A stretch of DNA of 64,000 nt from Pseudomonadota bacterium (GTDB lineage Bacteria > Pseudomonadota > Gammaproteobacteria > Burkholderiales > Rhodocyclaceae), in assembly GCA_018241695.1 (NCBI GenBank), contig JAFEDH010000020.1, forward strand, positions 1 through 64,000, read 5' to 3'. Within the stretch, counting starts at the first letter, position 1, and each line of letters starts with the position of its first letter. Made by a program: the position numbers and the translations under genes. Shown in pieces: positions 8,647 through 23,189 of the stretch. Under the pieces are notes generated by a model. The model saw nothing but the letters and a program-made list of their open reading frames with translations, made no database searches and was not told the DNA's origin.

Positions 8647-10026
8647 TCAATCCCTCTTGTGTTTGACCGGGCGCTTCCAGCCACCGATGGTAATCGCCCT
8701 GGTACGCGCAACCGTAAGTTTCTCCGGTGGCACATCCTTGCTCACGGTCGACCCGGCGCCGATGGTGGCGCCACGCCCCACGGTAATCGGCGCCACCAGA
8801 ACCGAATTGGAGCCGGTATGGGCGTCATCCTCGATGATGGTGCGGTGCTTGTTGGCTCCATCAAAATTGGCGACGATGGTGCCTGCGCCAATATTCACCC
8901 GGCAACCCACCGTGGCATCCCCGACATAGGCCAGGTGATTCGCTTTGGACTGGTCCGCCACCGTGCTGTTCTTGATCTCGACGAAGTTGCCGATATGCAC
9001 TTCGCGCCCCAGCCTGGCGCCGGGACGCAAGCGGGCATAGGGGCCGATGATGGATTCAGCACCCACCTGTGCATCCTCGATATGGGTGAATGCTTCGATC
9101 CGCGCATTCGGGCCGATCCTGCAATTACGCAGCACGCAATGCGGACCGATGCGAACACCGTCCGCAAGCTCCACGATGCCCTCGAATACGGCATTCACGT
9201 CGATGCTGACATCTGTGCCGCAGATGAGCTGTCCACGCACATCGATACGCGCCGGATCGGCCAGGGCAACGCCTTCTTCCATCAGCGCTTGTGCGATATT
9301 TTCCTGATGGATACGTTCCAGCGCGGCCAGTTGCGACTTGCTGTTGACCCCCTGGACTTCCCATACCGCCGAGGGTTGTACCGTCTCCACCGTCAGGCCT
9401 TCGTCCACAGCCATGGCCACGATGTCCGTCAGGTAGTACTCGCCTTGCGCATTGCGATTGCCAAGTGCGGGCAGCCAGCGGAGCAGGGCATGGGTAGGTG
9501 CGACGAGAATTCCGGTATTCACCTCCCGGATCGATCGCTCCGCCCCACTAGCATCCTTTTCCTCGACGATGCGCCGTACCCTGCCCCTCTCCCGCACAAT
9601 CCGGCCATACCCGGAAGGATCGGGCAGATCGACGGTCAATAACCCCAGGGATGCATTCCCGGCCGCCAACAGCAGTTGTTGTAATGTTTCGGCACGGATC
9701 AGCGGGACATCGCCATAGAGCACCAACGCGGGTACGGCGGGGTCCAGCATGGGCAATGCCTGGAGCACGGCATGCCCTGTTCCCAGCTGGGGTTCCTGGC
9801 GGGCCCAGGCCAGGTCGGGTGATGTCAGGATGGCGGGTACCTGCTCGCCGCCGTGGCCATACACGATGCAGATTTTCCCTGTCGGATGAAGTTCTCTTGC
9901 CGTCCCGATCACATGGACAAGCATGGGCTCACCGGCAATCGGATGTAACACCTTGGGCAGCGCAGATCGCATGCGCTTGCCCTGGCCGGCGGCGAGGATG
10001 ACAACGTTGATGGATGACAAATTCAA
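8647..10026 (-). CDS. glmU: Bifunctional UDP-GlcNAc pyrophosphorylase / glucosamine-1-phosphate acetyltransferase
   Basis: GlmU catalyses the last two steps to UDP-GlcNAc, the precursor of peptidoglycan and LPS. The 459-residue product has the nucleotidyltransferase motif [19 protein letters not shown] at the N-terminus and YGDVPLI and GYGRIVRE further on. The C-terminal part is a left-handed beta-helix with hexapeptide repeats ([20 protein letters not shown]) and the acetyltransferase segment ENFVEIKNS-like GNFVEIKNS and NHLAYVGDA. The length is normal for the family. It is followed after six bases by glmS and preceded by gltBD on the same strand, with a 92-base gap. Confidence 0.98.
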   Translation of the reverse strand: MNLSSINVVILAAGQGKRMRSALPKVLHPIAGEPMLVHVIGTARELHPTGKICIVYGHGGEQVPAILTSPDLAWARQEPQLGTGHAVLQALPMLDPAVPALVLYGDVPLIRAETLQQLLLAAGNASLGLLTVDLPDPSGYGRIVRERGRVRRIVEEKDASGAERSIREVNTGILVAPTHALLRWLPALGNRNAQGEYYLTDIVAMAVDEGLTVETVQPSAVWEVQGVNSKSQLAALERIHQENIAQALMEEGVALADPARIDVRGQLICGTDVSIDVNAVFEGIVELADGVRIGPHCVLRNCRIGPNARIEAFTHIEDAQVGAESIIGPYARLRPGARLGREVHIGNFVEIKNSTVADQSKANHLAYVGDATVGCRVNIGAGTIVANFDGANKHRTIIEDDAHTGSNSVLVAPITVGRGATIGAGSTVSKDVPPEKLTVARTRAITIGGWKRPVKHKRD

Positions 10027-10118
10027 CTCCAGACAAGGGGCAGCAGGATTTTATCCGTGCTGCGCCATCCATGCCGGCTTGATATCAGGTGATGCAGCCG
10101 GGCTTGAATTGTTCGGAT

Positions 10119-11581
10119 TCAGCGTGGCAGTTCGCTCGTCCCCATCAGATATGCATCCACTGCCCGGGCGGCCTGCCGGCCTTCACGAATTGCCCACACG
10201 ACGAGGGACTGGCCGCGGCGCATGTCGCCAGCCGCGAAGATACCGGGCACGCTGGTATGGTATGCCTCGCCGGATTCGGTATCGGCCCTGGCATTGCCAC
10301 GTGCATCCTTCTCCACACCGAATGCGTCGAGCACGCCGCTTACGGGGCTGACGAAGCCCATGGCGAGGAAGACCAGATCGGCTTTGATCTCGAATTCGGA
10401 ACCCGGGATCTCGACCATCTTGCCGTCTTTCCATTCCAGGCGCACCGCCTGTACAGCCCGAAGCTGGCCTTTCTCGCCGATGAATGCCTTGGTGGCGATG
10501 GCCCAGTCACGCTCCACCCCTTCTTCATGAGACGAGGAGGTGCGCAGCTTGAGCGGCCAGTAGGGCCAGATCAGGGGGCCATTTTCCAGTTCCGGCGGAC
10601 GCGACAGCAGTTCGATCTGGGTAACGCTGGCGGCACCGTGGCGATTGGATGTTCCCACACAATCGGAGCCGGTATCGCCCCCGCCGATCACGAGGACATG
10701 CTTGCCTCCGGCATTGATCGGATTCTTGCCGGCACCGTGGACTTCCTTGTTCTGCGGAATCAGGAATTCCAGGGCGAAATGGACACCGTTCAGTTCACGG
10801 CCGGGGATGGGCAGGTCACGGGGGGTTTCGGCGCCGCCGGTAAGAATCACGGCATCGAACCGCTTTTTCAACTCGGCTGCGGTCACGGACTTTTTGGCAT
10901 CGCTGGCGACTCCCTTGGGCAGGGCTGCCCCGGTCACCAGCGTATCGGTCACGAATCTGACGCCCTCGGCCTTCATCTGGGCCATGCGCCAGTCGATCAG
11001 GCGCTTGTCCAGCTTGAAATCGGGAATACCGTATCGCAAGAGGCCTCCGATACGGGAATTTTTCTCGAACACGGTGACATCATGACCCACGCGTGCGAGT
11101 TGCTGCGCGGCCGCCAGACCGGCCGGGCCCGAACCGATGATCGCGACCTTCCTGCCGGTCCTGATCGCGGCAGGCTGCGGTAGAACCCAGCCATTCTCTC
11201 CCGCCTTGTCAATGATGGCGCGCTCGATCGACTTGATGCCGACCGGTGTCTGGGGGATATTCAGCGTGCAGGCGGCCTCACAGGGAGCCGGGCAGATGCG
11301 GCTGGTGAACTCGGGGAAGTTGTTGGTGGAGTGAAGCACCTCGATGGCTCTCTCCCAGTCGCCCCGATACACCAGATCGTTCCAGTCAGGAATGATGTTA
11401 TTGACCGGGCACCCTTGTGTGCAGAAAGGAATGCCGCAATCCATGCAGCGCGCCCCCTGGACCTTGGCCTGATCATCGGAAAGGTGCAGCACGAACTCAC
11501 GATAGTGGTGCAACCGTTCCTCGACGGGCTCATAGGTTTCGGACAGGCGCTGGTATTCAAGGAATCCGGTGGGTTTTCCCA

Positions 11582-11582
<1 letters not shown>
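10119..11582 (-). CDS. gltD: Glutamate synthase (NADPH) small subunit
   Basis: The beta subunit passes electrons from NADPH through FAD to the large subunit during glutamate synthesis. The 487-residue protein has the N-terminal cysteine clusters [17 protein letters not shown] and [12 protein letters not shown] for Fe-S centres. The FAD motif is [16 protein letters not shown], and the NADPH motif is [15 protein letters not shown]. The C-terminal [19 protein letters not shown] completes FAD binding. Its start codon overlaps the stop of gltB, so the subunits are translationally coupled. Confidence 0.98.
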
Positions 11583-16240
<4,658 letters not shown>

Positions 16241-16285
16241 CTCGTCTGTCCTTGAAATAACCGGATTGCACAAAGCGCAACCGTC

Positions 16286-16318
16286 AAAAAAAGCCGGGGC
16301 GAATGCCTCCCCGGCTTT
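16286..16318 (-). terminator. Rho-independent terminator between dgt and gltB
   Basis: On the minus strand a perfect 10-bp stem AAAGCCGGGG / CCCCGGCTTT with a 9-base loop is followed by an unbroken run of seven T. This is a strong intrinsic terminator. It ends the pil-aro-dgt transcription unit, lying 92 bases after the dgt stop and 46 bases before the gltB start. A promoter-like sequence lies upstream of it, so it may instead, or also, act as an attenuator in the gltB leader. Confidence 0.85.
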
Positions 16319-16345
16319 GTTCATGAGAATCTGTTTGGGTTTCTA

Positions 16346-16374
16346 AATATACCCCCGATTTCCCACAAACTCAA
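16346..16374 (-). promoter_or_regulatory. Candidate gltB promoter upstream of the terminator hairpin
   Basis: On the minus strand TTGAGT (16374-16369) and TATATT (16351-16346) are separated by exactly 17 bases. This is a plausible sigma70 promoter in the gap between dgt and gltB. A transcript starting from it would pass the intrinsic terminator at 16318-16286 before reaching gltB. No better promoter is visible between the terminator and the gltB start codon. Confidence 0.5.
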
Positions 16375-16409
16375 TACGCTGCAGAGCAGCAATCGAAGAT
16401 ATCAAAAGG

Positions 16410-17531
16410 TCATATTTCGCCCACGGCAAAAAGTCTGCGATGCTCCCGCATAGCATATCTATCGGTCATGCCAGCGATGTAATCGGCGATCGCGCGTGGT
16501 GCATTTTCCCGCGCCATTGCCCGGTATTGATCCGGCAACAGGCAAGGTTCGGCGCTGAAGGCTTGGAAAAGTTCGGCAATGATCCTGCGAGCCTTATAGG
16601 TCATGCGGACCACCTGGTAATGGCGATACAGGTTTTCCCGCAAGAATGCCTTCAACTCCCGGTTCTGCCGGCCAATCTCTGGTGAGAAAGCAATCAGAGC
16701 TGGTGCCACATGCACTTCATCAAGCGTTGTGATTCCGGATTCGATAATACGTCGGCCAGATTCGGTCAATAGGTCGGTGACCAGTGTATCGATCATTCGC
16801 CGGATGGTTTCGTGAACCCTGCGCCTGCCCGATAGCACCGGGAATTCGCTACGAACCATTGCACTATGGCGCGCAAATAGTTCAACCTCCTCCAGCTGCT
16901 CCCTTTGCAGGAGACCGGAACGCAGACCATCATCCACGTCATGGTTGTTATAGGCGATTTCGTCGGCAAGATTGCAGATCTGTGCTTCCAGTGATGGCCG
17001 GCGGTTTTCAAGAAATCGTTTTCCCAGTTCCCCCATCTCTCGTGCCCGGGACAAAGAGCAGTGTTTCAGAATGCCCTCACGTGTTTCGTAGGTGAGATTC
17101 AGTCCGTCAAATGCGCCATAGTGCTCCTCCAGCCGATCCACGATGTGCAACGATTGAAGATTGTGTTCGAAGCCACCTGAACCCTCCATGCACTCATTGA
17201 GCGCTTCCTGTCCGGCGTGTCCGAATGGTGTGTGGCCCAGGTCATGGCTGAGGGAAATGGCCTCGACCAGATCGTCGTTCAGCCTCAGGGCGCGGGCAAT
17301 GCTGCGGCCGATCTGGGCGACCTCGATGGAATGGGTCAGGCGGGTGCGGAACAGATCCCCTTCATGATTGACGAATACCTGGGTCTTGTATTCCAGACGG
17401 CGGAAGGCCGTCGAGTGGACGATCCGGTCCCGATCCCGCTGAAATTCGCTGCGAGACTTGGGATGGGGTTCGGGAATCTGCCTGCCCCTGCTGTTGCGCT
17501 CGGAAACCGCGAAGGGAGCAAGTTCATCCAT
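16410..17531 (-). CDS. dgt: dGTP triphosphohydrolase-like HD-domain protein
   Basis: A 373-residue dNTP triphosphohydrolase of the HD superfamily, which hydrolyses dGTP (or other dNTPs) to the nucleoside and triphosphate. Signature segments are [39 protein letters not shown] (metal-binding His), [18 protein letters not shown] (the HD pair), and [17 protein letters not shown]. The ATG at 17531 overlaps the aroB stop (ATGGATGA), indicating translational coupling. The longer reading frame upstream lies inside aroB and was rejected. An intrinsic terminator follows the gene. Confidence 0.93.
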   Translation of the reverse strand: MDELAPFAVSERNSRGRQIPEPHPKSRSEFQRDRDRIVHSTAFRRLEYKTQVFVNHEGDLFRTRLTHSIEVAQIGRSIARALRLNDDLVEAISLSHDLGHTPFGHAGQEALNECMEGSGGFEHNLQSLHIVDRLEEHYGAFDGLNLTYETREGILKHCSLSRAREMGELGKRFLENRRPSLEAQICNLADEIAYNNHDVDDGLRSGLLQREQLEEVELFARHSAMVRSEFPVLSGRRRVHETIRRMIDTLVTDLLTESGRRIIESGITTLDEVHVAPALIAFSPEIGRQNRELKAFLRENLYRHYQVVRMTYKARRIIAELFQAFSAEPCLLPDQYRAMARENAPRAIADYIAGMTDRYAMREHRRLFAVGEI

Positions 17532-18618
17532 CGCAACAAGCAGCAATCGCAGCCAGCACATCTTCCTTCGGTGCCCCCTCCCAGGTGACCGCCTCTCCGA
17601 TGTGTTTGAGCAAGACCAGACGCAGAGCACCGGCAATAACCTTTTTGTCGTGCCCCATCATTTCCCAGTAGCGCTCCACGCCCAGTGCCGGCCCTCTGAC
17701 CGGCAACCCGGCCCTTTTGAGCAGATGTGCGGTCCGGGAGACATCATCGCGGCTGATCCAGCCCAGCCTGCACGATAATTCCGCGGCCATCACCATTCCC
17801 GCCGCAACCGCTTCGCCGTGCAGCCATACTCCGTACCCCAGACCGGTTTCGATGGCATGGCCAAAGGTATGCCCCAGATTCAGCAGCGCCCTTCCTCCCT
17901 CCTTCGAGGTTTCCCGTTCATCGCCGGCAACAACCTCTGCCTTGTTTGTGCAGGAGCACTCAATGGCATATGAGAGTGCCGCACTATCCCGGGCGACCAG
18001 TTGCTCCACATTGGATTCCAGCCAAATAAGGAACTCGGCATCCCTGATCAAGCCATACTTGATGATCTCGGCCAGACCAGCTGACAATTCTCTGCCTGGC
18101 AAAGTACTGATCGTATCCGTATCGGCGAGCACCAATTGTGGCTGCCAGAATGCCCCGATCATATTCTTTCCCAACGGGTGGTTGATCCCGGTCTTACCAC
18201 CCACCGAAGAATCCACCTGAGACAATAATGTGGTGGGGATCTGAATGAAGGGAATGCCTCTTTGGTAGGTGGCTGCGGCATATCCGGCCAGATCTCCAAC
18301 GACACCGCCTCCAAGCGCGATCAGGGTGGTGCCCCGATCACAACGGGCTTCGAGCAGAGCATCGTAAATCTGCCCCAGCGTAGCGGAATTTTTGTATTTT
18401 TCTCCATCCGCCAGAATGATCTCTGTCACCTTCACGCCCGCATCACGTAACTTGTCGGAAAGGGGCTTCAAGTACAACGGGGCCACTGTATCGTTGCTCA
18501 CGATGGCCACATGGCGACTCGAGAGTTTTTCAACGATCAAATCAACCCGGGCAAGCAGGCCCGAAGCGATGAGAATGGGATAGCTGCGATCGGCGAGTGA
18601 AACAATCAGTTGGCGCAT
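17524..18618 (-). CDS. aroB: 3-dehydroquinate synthase
   Basis: AroB converts DAHP to 3-dehydroquinate, the second step of the shikimate pathway, using NAD and a divalent metal. The 364-residue product shows the NAD-binding [19 protein letters not shown], the [19 protein letters not shown] signature with active-site Lys, and metal ligands in [13 protein letters not shown] and [10 protein letters not shown]. It overlaps the end of aroK by 13 bases and the start of dgt by 8, a tightly packed operon. The gene order pilQ-aroK-aroB is widely conserved in proteobacteria. Confidence 0.98.
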   Translation of the reverse strand: MRQLIVSLADRSYPILIASGLLARVDLIVEKLSSRHVAIVSNDTVAPLYLKPLSDKLRDAGVKVTEIILADGEKYKNSATLGQIYDALLEARCDRGTTLIALGGGVVGDLAGYAAATYQRGIPFIQIPTTLLSQVDSSVGGKTGINHPLGKNMIGAFWQPQLVLADTDTISTLPGRELSAGLAEIIKYGLIRDAEFLIWLESNVEQLVARDSAALSYAIECSCTNKAEVVAGDERETSKEGGRALLNLGHTFGHAIETGLGYGVWLHGEAVAAGMVMAAELSCRLGWISRDDVSRTAHLLKRAGLPVRGPALGVERYWEMMGHDKKVIAGALRLVLLKHIGEAVTWEGAPKEDVLAAIAACCDG

Positions 18619-19124
18619 GTTCCTGGGAGTGATTCCTGAATTCGGCGAACGACCTGGGTTGCCTGGGCATGTCCCACCTCAACGACGAGATGGGCAATTT
18701 CCCGATACAGTGGATCTCGCTGGGAGTGCAGGGAACGCAATTTTCCCAAACGATCCTCCACTTGCAGCAAGGGGCGCCCTCGATCACCCCTTGTGCGCTG
18801 ATAGAGAATTTCCGGCGTGGCACACAGATAAATGACAACCCCGCGCTCGTGCAGATGACTGCGATTCACGGGATCCATCACTGCGCCACCACCTGTCGCA
18901 AGGACAATATCCACGTGCTGCGTCAATTCATCGATGATTGCAGACTCACGCAACCGGAAGCCTGCCTCGCCCTCTATTTCGAAAATCGTCCGAATGGAAA
19001 CCCCGGTACGATCCTCGATCACATGGTCCGTATCGACGAACTCACTGTGTAGAGCACGGGCGAGCAACCTCCCGACCGTGGTTTTGCCTGCCCCCATGAG
19101 GCCGACAAGAAAAACCGCAGGCAC
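18606..19124 (-). CDS. aroK: Shikimate kinase
   Basis: This enzyme phosphorylates shikimate with ATP. The 172-residue protein has the P-loop [15 protein letters not shown], the shikimate-binding [11 protein letters not shown] with its DxD, the FRLRES segment, [10 protein letters not shown], and the lid segment [11 protein letters not shown]. The start is a GTG at 19124, six bases after the pilQ stop, so it is part of the pilMNOPQ transcription unit. Length is normal for the family. Confidence 0.97.
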   Translation of the reverse strand: MPAVFLVGLMGAGKTTVGRLLARALHSEFVDTDHVIEDRTGVSIRTIFEIEGEAGFRLRESAIIDELTQHVDIVLATGGGAVMDPVNRSHLHERGVVIYLCATPEILYQRTRGDRGRPLLQVEDRLGKLRSLHSQRDPLYREIAHLVVEVGHAQATQVVRRIQESLPGTCAN

Positions 19125-19130
19125 AGAAGA

Positions 19131-21350
19131 CTACTGCAAAGTCAGGTCTTCGCTCACCACCCGTGGGGTGATGAAAATCAGTAACTCCTGCCGGTTACGC
19201 TGCTTGAGGGTGGTCTTGAAAAGATTGCCAAGAACAGGAATATCACCGAGCAAGGGAACCTGGTCCACGTTGTTGGTCGCCGAGTCCTCAAACACGCCAC
19301 CCAGCATCAGGGTTCCACCATTCTCGACCACAACCTGGGTACGAATCTCCCGCTTGTTGGTTGTCACCACCCCGCCCGCATTGGCTGCAGGTTCACCCTT
19401 ATTGACATAAACCTTGAGCTGGATCTTTCCATCCGGGTTGATCTGCGGCGTGACGTCAAGCTTGGTGGCTGCGTCGATACAACTGGTGGTCGGTCCCGTC
19501 AATGCGCCACTGAGCTGAAAGCAGATGTTCTGGCCGTTGGTAATCGTTGCCTGACGGCCATCCTGAGTCAGGATCTTGGGACTGGCGACATCCTTGAGCG
19601 CATTGTCCGTTTCGCTGGCTGAGAGTTCCAACTGCAATATCCGCGTCTGGTTCTGATTGAAGAGATTGAAAATCAAATCGGTCGACTTGGCTCCCTGACT
19701 CGAATCATAACCACCGCTGGCCTGAACGATCTGGCCTGCCGGCATGGTACCTCCCGAGATGGTCTGCGGACCGTTCGGACTCGTACCTGCGGTCCCGGAA
19801 ATCGTCGCACCATTGGGGTTGCGTAAAAAACCGATTCTCGCACCCAGGTTACGTGCGTAGTTATCGCTGACACTGACGATTCGTGCCTCGATCATGACCT
19901 GGCGCACAGGCCTGTCCAGCAGGGAAACCCGGTCGCGAATCTTATCCAGCTGGGCACGTGTTTCCTCGACAAAAATGGTATTGGTCACCGAATCGAACGC
20001 AATGCTGCCGCGAGCGGAAATCATTGATTTGCTTGCGCCACCGGAAGCCTGGGGCGCATTGCTGTTACCACCGGCCTGAGGGATATCCGGCTGTCCACCT
20101 CCCGGTGGAGGGGGCATCCCACCACCTTGACCCGCGGAAGCATTATTGGAATTATTGGTGCTAACCGGCTGCCCCATCAAAGCCTGAACGATCTCGGAAG
20201 CCGGACGATATCGCACCTTGATGGAATCCTGCTCGATCGGATCGACGCTGGCCAGAGCCGCAGCCCGATCGCGCTCATCCTTGTCATATTTGGCAAGGTC
20301 GTCGGCACGGCCCACGACCACAATATCTCCGTAACGGCGGAACCCTAATCCGTACATGCGTGAAATCACGTCAATCGCGGTTCCCACCGGGGTATTGTCC
20401 ATCTTGAGGCTCTGGATTTCACCGCCGACTCCCGGCATCACCATGAAGTTGAATCCCGTGATGTCCTGGAAAATACCGATCATCTGACTCACCGGTACGG
20501 GCTGGGTGAAATTGAAACTCACAACCTTACCCTGCAGCTGTTTGGATTCGGCGAGGTTGTTGGGATCGGATTTGGCACGCCTAATCTCAACGACGACCGA
20601 GGTATCGACCTGACGGACGGAATAATCCCAGTCGCCACGATTGGTGATTGCGACCTGAGCACCCCCTCCGGCACGCTGGCTATTCAACAGGGTCACGGGG
20701 GTACCAAAGTCACGGACATCCAGCTTTCGCTCTGCCCGTTCGGAAATGCCCGTAGAGGGGAAATTGAGCACAAGGCTGTTACCCTGCTGTCGTGCATCCA
20801 AAAGTGCGTTGGGATCGCTGACTTCTATCTTGATTGTTGCCAGATCGGTTGTTTTGGCTTGGAAGTCGACGCTGTTGATGATGGTCGAACTCGGCTGTCC
20901 GCCCATCCTGGCCAATGTGGGGGCAGTGGCAGTAGAAGGAGCGGAGGCCATCGACATGGCGGCCGGGAGTTTGATGAACAGTGCATTGCCTTCGATCCGC
21001 GGCTCGAACACGGTCGACTGATTCAGATTCAAAACAAGCCGTGTGCGATTCGCGGCCTGAACCAGGTTTACGCTACGCAGATTACCCACGCCGGCTTGCT
21101 GAAGGCTATTGCCGGACGCGTTTTCGGTATCCAGAAAGTCGAATGCCAGCCTTGGCGGATTGGAAACCGAGAAGGACGCGGGCACCCGATCCAGCGGGCT
21201 GCGCAGAGTGACCTTGACCAGAGTCTGGCCAGCCAGCTCTGAAAATTCGACCTTTTCGATTGCATTGCCCTGAACTCCGGCTGCCCAGGTCAGCGTCGCC
21301 AGGACAGCTCCGAGACAAGCCAGAAAGTATTTCAAAAATTTGACGTTCAT
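19131..21350 (-). CDS. pilQ: Type IV pilus secretin
   Basis: PilQ forms the outer-membrane channel for the type IV pilus. The 739-residue product begins with a signal peptide (MNVKFLKYFLACLGAVLATL..AAG). It then has two AMIN domains (about residues 30-130 and 155-250) that bind peptidoglycan, an STN/secretin N-terminal region, and a low-complexity Gly/Asn/Pro stretch at about residues 400-435. The secretin domain follows, with VRQVMIEARIVSVSDNYARN, VASPKILTQDGRQATITNG and ending in VPLLGDIPVLGNLFK plus ELLIFITPRVV. The start codon overlaps the pilP stop by four bases. Confidence 0.97.
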   Translation of the reverse strand: MNVKFLKYFLACLGAVLATLTWAAGVQGNAIEKVEFSELAGQTLVKVTLRSPLDRVPASFSVSNPPRLAFDFLDTENASGNSLQQAGVGNLRSVNLVQAANRTRLVLNLNQSTVFEPRIEGNALFIKLPAAMSMASAPSTATAPTLARMGGQPSSTIINSVDFQAKTTDLATIKIEVSDPNALLDARQQGNSLVLNFPSTGISERAERKLDVRDFGTPVTLLNSQRAGGGAQVAITNRGDWDYSVRQVDTSVVVEIRRAKSDPNNLAESKQLQGKVVSFNFTQPVPVSQMIGIFQDITGFNFMVMPGVGGEIQSLKMDNTPVGTAIDVISRMYGLGFRRYGDIVVVGRADDLAKYDKDERDRAAALASVDPIEQDSIKVRYRPASEIVQALMGQPVSTNNSNNASAGQGGGMPPPPGGGQPDIPQAGGNSNAPQASGGASKSMISARGSIAFDSVTNTIFVEETRAQLDKIRDRVSLLDRPVRQVMIEARIVSVSDNYARNLGARIGFLRNPNGATISGTAGTSPNGPQTISGGTMPAGQIVQASGGYDSSQGAKSTDLIFNLFNQNQTRILQLELSASETDNALKDVASPKILTQDGRQATITNGQNICFQLSGALTGPTTSCIDAATKLDVTPQINPDGKIQLKVYVNKGEPAANAGGVVTTNKREIRTQVVVENGGTLMLGGVFEDSATNNVDQVPLLGDIPVLGNLFKTTLKQRNRQELLIFITPRVVSEDLTLQ

Positions 21351-21913
21351 CCTTTATCCCCCTGAGAGGAGGGGAGCGGCAACCGGTTTTCCCGTTCCAC
21401 CCACACCCCTTTCTCGAACACACTTTCCTTGACGGTGATTTCTGCATCATCCTTGTCCGTTGCCGGACGGATGCGGATAACCTTGCCCAGATTCTGACCG
21501 ATGAAATCTCCCACACGAACCTGGTACGGTGCTGCACGATCCATGGCCACCAAGGCAACCACTTCCTTGCCGATGGTGATTGTTCCGACCAGCCGCAGGG
21601 TTTCCAGCGGTGCGCGTGTCAGCGGATAGGCATCCGTATTCACCGCCTTACCCGAAGCCAGCTGCCCTGCACCTGCGCCCGCCGCATCCCCTGCAAAAAG
21701 CTTGTCGGTGGAAAATGGAGATGCCAGATCTCCAGGCTCATAGACCAAAACAGGAGGAGACTGCATTTCCGGCAGCGGCGGTACCCTGGCCTTCAGATCC
21801 TTGGACGACTCACGCATCCACTCGCGGATATCCCCGGGCTCGCCACCGCTGCATGCGACGAGGGTAAACGCAGCGATCAGCATCATCCCCCATGCCACCT
21901 GGCCGCGCATCAT
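21347..21913 (-). CDS. pilP: Type IV pilus assembly lipoprotein
   Basis: PilP is an inner-membrane lipoprotein that links PilN/PilO to the PilQ secretin. The 188-residue product has a lipoprotein signal with lipobox LVAC (Cys21), a disordered linker, and a C-terminal beta domain (LRLVGTITIGKEVVALVAMD, QVRVGDFIGQNLGKVIRI). Both ends overlap the neighbouring pil genes by four bases, so the five proteins are made together. Confidence 0.95.
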   Translation of the reverse strand: MMRGQVAWGMMLIAAFTLVACSGGEPGDIREWMRESSKDLKARVPPLPEMQSPPVLVYEPGDLASPFSTDKLFAGDAAGAGAGQLASGKAVNTDAYPLTRAPLETLRLVGTITIGKEVVALVAMDRAAPYQVRVGDFIGQNLGKVIRIRPATDKDDAEITVKESVFEKGVWVERENRLPLPSSQGDKG

Positions 21914-22596
21914 TTCTTGCCTCCGCCCTTGTTCTGCTTCTTCTGGGCCGCGATTTCCTCGCTGTCCAGATAGCGGTAGGTCATGATCGTTGCATCCATG
22001 CTCACACGCCCCTGGCCTTTGACATCCAACGGCTTCAACTTGATGTTGTTGAGTGTGACGACCCGTGACAGCCGGGCAATATCCCCGGCAAAATTCGCCA
22101 GATCATTGTATGCACCATTGACTGTCAGCGAAATCGGCATTTCGGCATAGAACTCCTTGCGTGATTCGGCACCGGGCCTGAACAGTTCGACCTTCAGTCC
22201 GCGCGTCAAGGCAGCCTGGCTGATATCGACGATCATGGCATCGAGTTCCGCGCGGTTTGGCAACTGCTTCAACAACTCACCAAATGCTCGGTCGATACCC
22301 GCCAACTGCTTGCGATATTCGTCCAGATTGATGGCCTGACGCTTTTTCGCCAGCCAGTCATCCTTGAGCTCGACTTCACGGGCTTTTGCCGCATCCAATT
22401 CGTCGATCTGGCTGCTCCACCCCACAAACCAGGCAAGTACCAGCAACACGACGAAAACACCCGAAAGGATGATGACCTTGGGCATGAACGGCCATACCCC
22501 GGGATCCCTGGGATCGAGCGTCTTGAAATCTTCGGCAAGCCGCTTGAAATCAATTGCCGGAAGCTTGAGCTGCAATTTGGGCATGGATGCCTTCAT
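21910..22596 (-). CDS. pilO: Type IV pilus inner-membrane alignment protein
   Basis: PilO pairs with PilN in the periplasm and helps align the pilus machine. The 228-residue protein has a short cytoplasmic N-terminus, one membrane helix (VIILSGVFVVLLVLAWFVGW), a coiled coil with many Lys/Glu, and a ferredoxin-like periplasmic domain. That domain contains LLKQLPNRAELDAMIVDISQ and MPISLTVNGAYNDLANFAGD, typical of PilO. The C-terminus is Lys-rich (KKQNKGGGKK). Confidence 0.95.
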   Translation of the reverse strand: MKASMPKLQLKLPAIDFKRLAEDFKTLDPRDPGVWPFMPKVIILSGVFVVLLVLAWFVGWSSQIDELDAAKAREVELKDDWLAKKRQAINLDEYRKQLAGIDRAFGELLKQLPNRAELDAMIVDISQAALTRGLKVELFRPGAESRKEFYAEMPISLTVNGAYNDLANFAGDIARLSRVVTLNNIKLKPLDVKGQGRVSMDATIMTYRYLDSEEIAAQKKQNKGGGKK

Positions 22597-23189
22597 GTTG
22601 CTCCCTTCCCGGAAACATCCTTGCCTGCCTTGGCGTTCGCCGGCGCCGGATGCTCGATCGACATCCGAAGCTGGAAAGCGAACAAGGAGCGCCCCCCGGA
22701 CGAGGTGGATGCCCGAATCTCCAAAGGATTAACCCCCTGAAACATCGAGGACTCTTCCAGGTTGCGCATCAGTGTCGACACCCGGGCTTCGGATACCGAC
22801 TCACCCGTCAGATCTATCACATTGTTATTCTGGTTGAAGGAGACCAGTCTCACACCGTCAGGCACACGACGCAACAATTCATCGAACATCCTGGCTGTTT
22901 CAGCGCGGTTACCCTGCAAGGATTCGATTACCTGTTTACGTTTCAGCAGAGCGTCGGTCTCATCCTTCAATTTGGAAATCTCGGCAATCTCCTTCTTCAG
23001 ACCATCGATTTCCTTTTCAAGGAATTCGTTCTTGGCTTGCTGGCTGCCGATGTAACCATTGATGGCCGTATGACCCAAAAACCAGATCAACCCGGCGGCC
23101 ACCACCACCACTCCCAGCAAGGCAAAAAACTGCTGGCGCCGCGCCTTGCGCTTTTCCTCACGATGCGGCAAAAGATTGATGCGGATCAT
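22593..23189 (-). CDS. pilN: Type IV pilus inner-membrane assembly protein
   Basis: PilN is a bitopic inner-membrane protein that binds PilM in the cytoplasm and PilO in the periplasm. The 198-residue product begins with the PilM-binding motif MIRINLLPHREEKRKARRQQ, which matches the conserved INLLP sequence. A membrane helix follows (FFALLGVVVVAAGLIWFLG), then a coiled coil and a small periplasmic domain. It overlaps pilM and pilO by four bases each. Confidence 0.96.
   Translation of the reverse strand: MIRINLLPHREEKRKARRQQFFALLGVVVVAAGLIWFLGHTAINGYIGSQQAKNEFLEKEIDGLKKEIAEISKLKDETDALLKRKQVIESLQGNRAETARMFDELLRRVPDGVRLVSFNQNNNVIDLTGESVSEARVSTLMRNLEESSMFQGVNPLEIRASTSSGGRSLFAFQLRMSIEHPAPANAKAGKDVSGKGAT

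Noticed and set aside
8386-9642. A 418-codon plus-strand frame across glmS and glmU
   Set aside because: Both minus-strand enzymes are complete and conserved. This frame is their shadow.
16241-16324. N-terminal extension of GltB from an ATG at 16324
   Set aside because: The extension would be encoded by a terminator hairpin and T-run, and a good ribosome site lies directly before the ATG at 16240.
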